From RGIG2206 sp045540915 (GTDB lineage: Bacteria; Bacillota; Clostridia; Oscillospirales; Acutalibacteraceae): a stretch of 11,930 bases of DNA. Shown in pieces: positions 7,801 through 11,930 of this stretch; within the stretch, counting starts at the first letter, position 1; every line of letters begins with the position of its first letter. The stretch covers positions 1 through 11,930 of the forward strand of contig JAZQID010000061.1 of the NCBI GenBank assembly GCA_045540915.1, in the 5' to 3' direction. The translations under genes and the position numbers were made by a program. Under the pieces are notes generated by a model. It was not told the origin of the DNA. It did no database searches and saw only the letters and a list, made by a program, of their open reading frames with translations.

Positions 7801-10298
7801 GCGCCGTCGCCGTCAACATCGAAGGCAACGGTGGCGTAGGTGCTGTCGTATTCTGTGAGCAGCGCATCGGGAACGTAGAAGTTGATGCCGATTCCCTCGC
7901 CGACACTGAGATTTGCGCCTGTAAAGCGAATCTCGCTGTCAACGGGAGCCGCATAGGTGCCCGACCAGTCGCAAACGCCTACTATCTGGGTCGTGCCGAA
8001 GGTCTGCTCCGACAGGGCGACCTTCGAGCCGAGGAAGTTTGCATCTTCGGGCAGTACGAAGCTGATAGATCTGTCGACATTGTTGGTTACGGTGACAACG
8101 CCGTTGCGGAGCTTGACCGAAACGGGCATCTTATACGCATACCAATAGTTAGTAATGGGGTTGCCGTTGGACTCCAAGAGCCAGTTGGTGCCGATGCCGT
8201 TGTCTTTGAGGTAGTTGTAGAACTCGGTGACGTTGGCAAGGCGGTCGGCCGACGAAATGGGAGTACCGTCCGAATAGTCGAAAACGGTGTTGTTTCCGTC
8301 ACGAGGCTCAAGCTGAGTGCCGTTGTAGGTGGCGGAGAAGGTCATATTGATGGTCGCTGAGCTTTCTCCTGCAATGCGGGCGGCTGTGATGACAAGATCG
8401 CCCACCTGCAATACGTAATGCAGGTTGTCGGTCTTGGCGCTATTGTAGTTATAGAGCATCGTGTAATCGAGGTCAAACCACGGGCCGATATCGTAGGTGC
8501 CGAAATCGGCGGTGACGTCGAAGGTGGTGCCGGATACTGCGGCCGCAAGCATAACGTCGCCCGTCAGAGCGGTGTTGTAGGTGCGCTCCTGAATGTAGGG
8601 CAGGTTAGAGCTACCTGCCGTCTTGGTGACGGTGATATCAGAGTTGGAAAGAGTGGGCAGGGACTCATTTTTGTAGGCAAGCTGTATATCCTCAACGGTG
8701 TTTTCCTCGACGTAGGAGGAAGACCAGTTGCAGATACCTACTATCTGAGTAGAGCCGAGGGTCTGCTCAGTCAAAGAGACGTTTGCTCCCGCAAAGTCAG
8801 CATCAGACGGCAAAACAAAGTCAATCGTCTTTGTTCCCGCACCCGAAACGCTGACAATTCCGCCGATCATACTGACCGTTATCGGCATCTCAAAGGCATA
8901 CCAATAGTTAGTAATAGGAGTGCCGTTGGACTCCAAAAGCCAGTTGGTGCCGATGCCGTTGTCAACGAGGTAGTTGTAGAACTCGGTGACGTTGGCAAGG
9001 CGGTCGGCTGACGAAATGGGAGTTCCGTGGTTGTAGCCGAGGATATTATTGCCCGACGAAGCAGTCTCAAGGGCCACTCCGTTATATGTAGCCGAAAAAT
9101 CAAGGTTGACTGTGGCGCTTGCCTCTCCTACAATACGGGTGGCGGTGATCTCAAGGTCACCGACGCGGTAGACGTAGTGAAGGTTGTCGGTCTTGGCGCT
9201 GTTATAGTTGAAGAGCAAGGTGAAGTTGCTTTCGAAGGCGGGACCGATGTCAAAGGTGCCGAAGTCGGCGGTGACGTCGAAGGTGGTGCCGGATGCCACA
9301 GCGGCAAGCATAACATCGCCGGTCAGAGCGGTGTTATAGACGCGCTCCTGAATGTAGGGCAGGTTAGAGCTGCCTGCCGTCTTGGTGACGGTTATGTCTG
9401 CGTCGGCAAGGGACGGCATAGTCTTGTTCTTATAAACGACGCTGACATCTCTTGTCAGTCCCGCTTTAATATAAGAGGAGGACCAGTTGCAGACACCGAC
9501 TATCTGAGTAGAGCCGAGGGTCTGCTCAGTCAAAGAGACGTTTGCTCCCGTGAAGTCGGCATCGGCGGGCAGGACGAAATCGATGGACTTGGTGCCCAGT
9601 CCCGAAACGCTTACGGTGCCGTTTTCCATCCTGACGGTCAGCGGCATCTCAAAGGCGTACCAATAGTTAGTAATGGGAGTGCCGTTGGACTCCAAGAGCC
9701 AGTTGGTGCCGATGCCGTTATCAACGAGGTAGTTGTAGAACTCGGTGACGTTGGCAAGGCGATCGGCCGACGAAATGGGAGTTCCGTGGTTGTAGCCGAG
9801 GATATTATTGCCCGACGAAGCAGTCTCAAGGGCCACTCCTTTATAGGTAGTCGAAAAATCAAGGTTGACTGTGGCGCTTGCCTCTCCTGCGATGCGGGTG
9901 GCAGTTATCGCCAGATCACCGACCCTGTATATATAATGAAGGTTGTCGGTCTTGGCGCTGTTGTAGTTGAAGAGCAGCGAGAAGTTGCTTTCGAAGGCGG
10001 GACCGATGTCGTATGTGCCGAAGTCGGCGGTGACGTCGAAGGTGGTGCCGGATACCACAGCAGCAAGCATAACGTCACCCGTCAGCGCTGTATTGTAGGT
10101 GCGCTCCTGAATATAGGGCACGTTGGCGGTGCCTGCGGTCTTGGTGACGGTTATGTCTGCTTCGGACAAAGACTTCATATGCATTGTACCGAAGGGCTCC
10201 GTTGCTTGCTGGGTCGCAAAGGCTGACAGGGTCAGACTTGACAGCAGCAAACAAACCGACGTAATAGACGCGAGGATTTTTCTCAATCGTGGTTTCAT
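4815..10298 (-). CDS. Giant secreted modular protein with GH28/GH49-like beta-helix
   Basis: The product is 1827 aa, with residues numbered from the ATG at 10298. That start has AGGAG 7 nt upstream, whereas the longer ATG at 10316 has no such site. Signal peptide 1-28 (AFA|T cleavage). Three homologous repeats, 47-299, 300-552 and 553-786, of unknown family. Residues 787-1115 are a duplicated module resembling modules of clostridial surface proteins (YTFNELTPDRM at 853, YTFSYDGL at 1035). Residues about 1116-1256 form a beta-sandwich and 1257-1583 a right-handed beta-helix resembling GH28/GH49 enzymes, including DPNVIYVDGW, IKGRG, TDG (D1381) and GDNA (D1402). Residues 1584-1666 look like a copper-amine-oxidase N domain. 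Residues about 1670-1827 look like a carbohydrate-binding beta-sandwich. There is no LPXTG, SLH, dockerin or C-terminal membrane segment. The likely role is extracellular glycan binding or hydrolysis; the substrate cannot be read from the sequence. Confidence 0.88.
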   Translation of the reverse strand: MKPRLRKILASITSVCLLLSSLTLSAFATQQATEPFGTMHMKSLSEADITVTKTAGTANVPYIQERTYNTALTGDVMLAAVVSGTTFDVTADFGTYDIGPAFESNFSLLFNYNSAKTDNLHYIYRVGDLAITATRIAGEASATVNLDFSTTYKGVALETASSGNNILGYNHGTPISSADRLANVTEFYNYLVDNGIGTNWLLESNGTPITNYWYAFEMPLTVRMENGTVSVSGLGTKSIDFVLPADADFTGANVSLTEQTLGSTQIVGVCNWSSSYIKAGLTRDVSVVYKNKTMPSLADADITVTKTAGSSNLPYIQERVYNTALTGDVMLAAVASGTTFDVTADFGTFDIGPAFESNFTLLFNYNSAKTDNLHYVYRVGDLEITATRIVGEASATVNLDFSATYNGVALETASSGNNILGYNHGTPISSADRLANVTEFYNYLVDNGIGTNWLLESNGTPITNYWYAFEMPITVSMIGGIVSVSGAGTKTIDFVLPSDADFAGANVSLTEQTLGSTQIVGICNWSSSYVEENTVEDIQLAYKNESLPTLSNSDITVTKTAGSSNLPYIQERTYNTALTGDVMLAAAVSGTTFDVTADFGTYDIGPWFDLDYTMLYNYNSAKTDNLHYVLQVGDLVITAARIAGESSATINMTFSATYNGTQLEPRDGNNTVFDYSDGTPISSADRLANVTEFYNYLKDNGIGTNWLLESNGNPITNYWYAYKMPVSVKLRNGVVTVTNNVDRSISFVLPEDANFLGSKVALSEQTFGTTQIVGVCDWSGTYAAPVDSEIRFTGANLSVGEGIGINFYVPDALLTEYDSTYATVAFDVDGDGANDTVRIDPVDYKNGADYQKYTFNELTPDRMADLVYVTLYGVKDGQAAQITGESGYSVKQYALNTFFATFNPKSHLYGDLNLRKLLADMLTYGEAARLHAGTGTESILAGCSWVSAYASSGTVADQASCDKENITYLTNTVTASTAHFNWVKVAVDLRANPRLVYTFAPTANAASDLSGYSVVVEKDGTATQYPLPTAQNGTYTFSYDGLSAADMAKTVRVYVVDANQSIVSAAYDYSVESFAYNCYEQTNGGSQASDSVSLSLYSLSQALIRYGISAKTYVDNVNLGELVAYPEYDERIVRDYSYSVSVTKGNRTVDLTSYNHTDSVMTSNRTVNGDMYRRFCEFAFSGSQVRVDVTVHSDFESYTVMPSAREFTTTRNGNVISVYLDEPEYFLIKLDNKDDSILAVFADEPETDVPDKDDPNVIYVDGWYDPTDAEGNKTHHLTLDKAGTILYLAPGSVLNARVKVTAASVTIKGRGMILDPYSDVYSTNKSDTDDPAKRYILEVKADNCVIDGIKMIDARDYNLCANASCLTATNVKILASEMCTDGISQWSGDNNVYRHFFIYVGDNALVISGGQNNVFEDITIGSICCAVFPQSAVGTCTVDDIYIFRADEGVMRNCYNYNSLQRTFSMTLNNVNAVDCHHFPFIFYGWNMGSAAKHITFNNLAVPVATGRVALGEGDGGTIRVENVSGYLDTTNYTLTFNGLSIGGQAITDASQIPVNMTDGNTIIVTGNGAQNMPTLPATNSGSVVVDGKIYIGNRQLVTEQKAVKQGNVWYLPAEAVCGAVNRTVPTTTTNINGTAYISLTDLVSNGVAVSATYDAATGRINIAPPTTDVGNLVDWFTTDALSRWSEDICYEVHMEHLEGYDQNSFRIIRSANNGFTAGASYNLTEQMQQYGAGTYTLTFDARSSTGCTVGMKIGAKTGTQAIVKYGSTGALTSEWITYTMTYTLNSTVTDGVDPNNVTNAYLAIYAQAANAEVEIRSASVTFTPAS
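6954..7940 (-). repeat. Duplicated surface-protein module within the giant protein
   Basis: Residues 787-1115 hold two diverged copies of one module. Each has a YTF...L...M motif (853 and 1035), a YSV-(K/E)-x-(Y/F)-A motif after it, and a final amphipathic segment with LxxLLADMLTYGEAARLH in copy 1 and LYSLSQALIRYGISAKTY in copy 2. From memory this resembles modules found in many large secreted proteins of gut Clostridia that end in a 'LxYGAAAQ' segment. Function unknown to me. Confidence 0.65.
7941..8642 (-). repeat. 253-aa type protein repeat, copy 3 (shorter, diverged)
   Basis: Residues 553-786, opening SDITVTKTAG and ending VGVCDWSGTY, without the C-terminal linker of copies 1 and 2. It keeps the central GTPISSADRLANVTEFYNYL and NGIGTNWLLESNG blocks but differs around them, for example DYSDG for GYNHG and WFDLDY for AFESNF. 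Confidence 0.88.
8643..9401 (-). repeat. 253-aa protein repeat, copy 2
   Basis: Residues 300-552, exactly the same length as copy 1 (759 bp period). It opens ADITVTKTAG and has VGICNWSSSY near its end. Differences from copy 1 cluster at the ends and the linker; the centre is unchanged, which suggests recent duplication or gene conversion. Confidence 0.9.
9402..10160 (-). repeat. 253-aa protein repeat, copy 1
   Basis: Residues 47-299 of the giant protein, opening ADITVTKTAG and ending after VGVCNWSSSY plus a linker. It shares roughly 90% of residues with copy 2 by my count. Across residues 154-219 the two copies are identical, and their DNA differs there at only a few mostly synonymous sites. 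One cysteine per copy. Confidence 0.9.
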
Positions 10299-10305
10299 TG
10301 TCATT

Positions 10306-10310
10306 CTCCT
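10306..10310 (-). promoter_or_regulatory. Ribosome binding site that fixes the giant gene's start
   Basis: AGGAG on the minus strand (within AAAAGGAGA) is 7 nt before the ATG at 10298. In-frame ATGs at 10304 (1 nt away) and 10316 (which the site overlaps downstream) cannot use it, so the protein should start MKPRLRK. Confidence 0.85.
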
Positions 10311-10331
10311 TTTCATTTTTATTTATAATTT

Positions 10332-10351
10332 GTGAGGAACGCGCTCCCCAC
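10332..10351 (-). promoter_or_regulatory. Hairpin at the 5' end of the giant gene's mRNA
   Basis: GTGGGGA and TCCTCAC (minus strand) pair with one A-C mismatch around a 6-nt loop GCGCGT. The predicted transcript start is near 10353, so this stem-loop would sit almost at the 5' end. It may protect the long mRNA from decay, or be an operator dyad. Confidence 0.45.
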
Positions 10352-10359
10352 TATTTACC

Positions 10360-10365
10360 ATTATA
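10360..10365 (-). promoter_or_regulatory. -10 element of the giant gene's promoter
   Basis: A perfect TATAAT on the minus strand, inside TTTATAATGG, about 62 nt upstream of the start codon. At 16-18 bp upstream the sequence is CAAAAT/AAAATT, so no usable -35 box is present. This is the only well-formed -10 between the terminator at 10450-10490 and the gene. Confidence 0.6.
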
Positions 10366-10383
10366 AATAAGTTGAATGTCGAA

Positions 10384-10401
10384 TTTTGCCATTTTTTGCC
10401 A
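10384..10401 (-). promoter_or_regulatory. Phased direct repeats TGGCAAAA x2 in the -35 region
   Basis: TGGCAAAA occurs at 10401-10394 and again at 10391-10384 on the minus strand, exactly 10 bp apart. The pair is centred near -40 relative to the predicted transcript start, replacing the missing -35 box. That is the usual layout for an activator contacting RNA polymerase at a class II promoter. The neighbouring LuxR-type regulator is the obvious candidate (inference). Confidence 0.5.
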
Positions 10402-10449
10402 CAGAGAATAAAAACTTTGTGTTTTGACGGATTTAAGGCTGAAAAACAG

Positions 10450-10490
10450 AAAAAACCCTTACACGTTAAAATCAGTGTAAAGGTTTTTTT
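10450..10490. terminator. Bidirectional terminator downstream of the LuxR-type regulator gene
   Basis: AAAAAACC plus TTACAC (10450-10464) pairs with GTGTAA plus GGTTTTTT (10475-10489), with a single C-A mismatch and a 10-nt loop. U-tracts exist on both strands. It lies 54 bp after the regulator's stop codon and separates the regulator from the giant gene, making them two transcription units. Confidence 0.85.
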
Positions 10491-10543
10491 GAAAAATTCA
10501 TCCACCTAAATCGGCAGAAAAAGTATATAATTTTCACTTTGGG

Positions 10544-11782
10544 TCAAACAAAATCGATCAGTTCGCGTCTTTTCTCCACTCCCGTTTTGTTTTTGGCTGA
10601 CCTGACCAACGTCTTGACTGAAGACTCGGAGATGAAGAGGCGCGAAGCTATCTGTTGGTCGGAGAAGCCGAAGGCTACCAATCGTGCCACCTCGCGCTCG
10701 CGCTGGGAAAGGTGGGCGGAAACGGTCTTCTTGAGTACGGCGTTGTGCACCCTTGTCCAACCGTGATGCAGTTGCTTATCAAGCTCTTTGAGCCGCTTGA
10801 GCGCAGACGGGTCATAGGCTGCTACGCGGTCGTCAAGCAGGGAGCCAAGAGCGCTTCTGCGCTCGGCCAAGGGCCCGTACAGGCCGTCGGCAAGGCAGAG
10901 CCGTACCGCCTTGTCAATATGCTCGGCAGCCGACGCGGTATCCCCGTTCATACGGTAGGCGGTAGCACACATAAGCCGCAGATATATTTCGGCCAGAATG
11001 ATCCTATCCGAGACCATCTGGGATATCATCGGCTCGATGAGATAAGGCAGTGTCTTCAACAGAGAAAGCCCCTGCACTCCGTCTATCTTGACGTTGCCCA
11101 AGGCCAATTCATGCGCGTGGATCATAAGATATCGGCAGTAGTATACCCTCGCCGCAGGCAGAGAGTCGCGAGGAAGTCGGTCGAAGCAGCCCTTGGTAAA
11201 CCACTTGGGAAAGTCGTTGGTGTTACGTATCGCGCTGTCGGCGGCGGCGATCGAAAGGGCAAGCATATCCCTGTCCACGTCGTCCTTGCAGGGAGCATCA
11301 AGCAGGTGCCGCCTTGCCTCGTTCCAAAGGTGGACGTCACCCTTCCACATTGCGACAAGGGAGAGCAGCAGGCCGCCCGACACGACGGCGAAAAACTCAG
11401 AATGGTTGTTGAGGAAATAACGCGCGTGGTTGTGCACCTCGTCAATATTGCCGCGGCTGTAGGTGATGGCAGCCTCAAATAAGGCCTGTGTTTCGACGTT
11501 GTAGCAAAGCTCCTCGATGCATCGGTCGGCCGATCCTGCCTCGCAGTAGAGGTCGGTCATATCGAGAAAGGGGCTCCTGCGCAGCAGGTGACCTTGGGGT
11601 ATAGAGTCGTCGGTTGAGTCCTTGCGCCTGCGGTCAGCGGGCTTTTGAGCGTCGGCAGGTATCATCCAGTTGTGACCGAACCGCTCGGCGCCTGTGATCT
11701 GGCCCTGCCTGCAGTAGTCCTGAACCCTGCGAAGAGAGATATTCCATTTTGTTGCCGCTTGAAGTGCCGTGATCCTGTCCAT
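10544..11782 (-). CDS. Two-headed LuxR-type transcriptional regulator
   Basis: A 412-aa cytoplasmic regulator. Residues 1-52 form an excisionase/MerR-like winged-helix DNA-binding unit (ITALQAATKWNISLRRVQDY...GAERFGHNWMIPADAQKPAD). Residues about 70-350 are mostly helical and look like TPR/MalT-type repeats. Residues 358-412 are a LuxR/GerE helix-turn-helix (LSQREREVARL, FSDQQIASRLFISESSVKTL). There is no receiver domain, no P-loop ATPase and no membrane segment, so any signal must act on the helical middle. I chose ATG 11782 because GGTGGT lies a few bases upstream; GTG 11791 is an alternative adding three residues. It sits upstream of the giant gene on the same strand, behind its own terminator, and probably controls it (inference). 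Confidence 0.88.
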   Translation of the reverse strand: MDRITALQAATKWNISLRRVQDYCRQGQITGAERFGHNWMIPADAQKPADRRRKDSTDDSIPQGHLLRRSPFLDMTDLYCEAGSADRCIEELCYNVETQALFEAAITYSRGNIDEVHNHARYFLNNHSEFFAVVSGGLLLSLVAMWKGDVHLWNEARRHLLDAPCKDDVDRDMLALSIAAADSAIRNTNDFPKWFTKGCFDRLPRDSLPAARVYYCRYLMIHAHELALGNVKIDGVQGLSLLKTLPYLIEPMISQMVSDRIILAEIYLRLMCATAYRMNGDTASAAEHIDKAVRLCLADGLYGPLAERRSALGSLLDDRVAAYDPSALKRLKELDKQLHHGWTRVHNAVLKKTVSAHLSQREREVARLVAFGFSDQQIASRLFISESSVKTLVRSAKNKTGVEKRRELIDFV

Positions 11783-11835
11783 TTTTACCACCGCTTTCGC
11801 TCAGGTTTTTACAGATAGGGGCGCGCTTTTGTTTT

Positions 11836-11864
11836 AATATATAGCGTTTGAGCGACAAATACAA
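11836..11864 (-). promoter_or_regulatory. Promoter of the LuxR-type regulator gene
   Basis: Minus-strand -35 TTGTAT (11859-11864) and -10 TATATT (11836-11841) are separated by 17 bp, with predicted transcription start near 11829 and a leader of about 47 nt. A 7-bp inverted repeat, TCGCTCA at 11797-11803 and TGAGCGA at 11849-11855, brackets the -10 and start site and could serve autoregulation. Confidence 0.55.
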
Positions 11865-11930
11865 GAAAAACTTTACAGTTTGCCGTGTGAAAATTATTCT
11901 CCCAACGGAGACACTTCGTAAAGAAGTAGT
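11865..11930. other. Upstream DNA with no recognised gene
   Basis: No open reading frame with a ribosome site is visible. It holds a GGCAAA half-site on the minus strand (within 11878-11885) like those before the giant gene, and a small hairpin ACTTC-GTAAA-GAAGT at 11913-11927. The window ends before any neighbour appears. Confidence 0.5.

Noticed and set aside
7941..10160. Regular repeats as a possible CRISPR array
   Set aside because: The 759-bp period and an uninterrupted reading frame show protein-coding repeats, not short repeats with spacers.
9027..10226. 399-codon plus-strand frame opposite the giant gene's repeats (and a 325-codon one at 6471-7448)
   Set aside because: Both are antisense shadows; the first repeats itself only because the real gene does. 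The minus-strand product has a signal peptide, ribosome site and recognisable domains.
10299..10316. Earlier ATG starts (10316, 10304) for the giant protein
   Set aside because: The AGGAG at 10306-10310 is inside or directly against those starts, but is ideally placed for the ATG at 10298, which also gives a normal signal peptide.
11913..11927. ACTTC-GTAAA-GAAGT hairpin near the right edge
   Set aside because: A 5-bp stem is easily expected by chance and the sequence ends before its context can be judged.
1..11930. tRNA, rRNA, insertion sequence, prophage or attachment site
   Set aside because: I saw no cloverleaf-like sequence, transposase, integrase or terminal inverted repeats in any gap; the gaps hold promoters, terminators and small palindromes only.

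Overview
The window looks like chromosomal DNA of an anaerobic, gut-type low-GC-phylum Clostridium relative, probably Oscillospirales/Ruminococcaceae. The evidence is the Gram-positive style of the gyrase genes (GyrA with a GDASVYDA quinolone-region motif), strong AGGAG ribosome sites, a lipobox lipoprotein, a very large modular secreted protein of the kind these bacteria carry, and a GC-rich third-codon bias at moderate overall GC. This placement is inference from protein style; no 16S or other marker is present.

Layout, left to right. (1) 1-3144, plus strand: the 3' end of gyrB, then complete gyrA 18 bp downstream, closed by a strong intrinsic terminator at 3163-3198. (2) 3199-3391: a short gap with a REP-like hairpin, two operator-like inverted repeats 21 bp apart and a good sigma-70/sigma-A promoter. 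(3) 3392-4600, plus strand: a 402-aa predicted lipoprotein built from two related beta-rich units. (4) 4601-4814: a convergent gap packed with four hairpins, at least two of them terminators. (5) 4815-10298, minus strand: one giant gene for a 1827-aa secreted protein. In order it has a signal peptide, three near-identical 253-aa repeats that I do not recognise, a duplicated module typical of clostridial surface proteins, a GH28/GH49-like beta-sandwich plus right-handed beta-helix, a copper-amine-oxidase-N-like segment and a C-terminal carbohydrate-binding-like beta-sandwich. (6) 10299-10543: its promoter region, with 10-bp-phased direct repeats where the -35 box should be, and a bidirectional terminator. 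(7) 10544-11782, minus strand: a regulator with a DNA-binding domain at each end (excisionase/MerR-like N-terminus, LuxR/GerE-type C-terminus). (8) 11783-11930: the regulator's promoter and upstream DNA with no gene that I can see. No gene-free stretch exceeds 300 bases.

How it may work together. Gyrase is housekeeping and unrelated to the rest. The right half reads as a regulator plus target pair: the LuxR-type protein lies immediately upstream of the giant gene on the same strand, but a terminator separates them and the giant gene has its own promoter that looks activator-dependent. The giant protein is most simply a secreted glycan-binding or glycan-degrading protein. The lipoprotein converges on it and could be a surface glycan-binding partner, but nothing in the sequence proves a link. 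The most novel pieces are the unrecognised 253-aa triplicated domain and the two-headed regulator.
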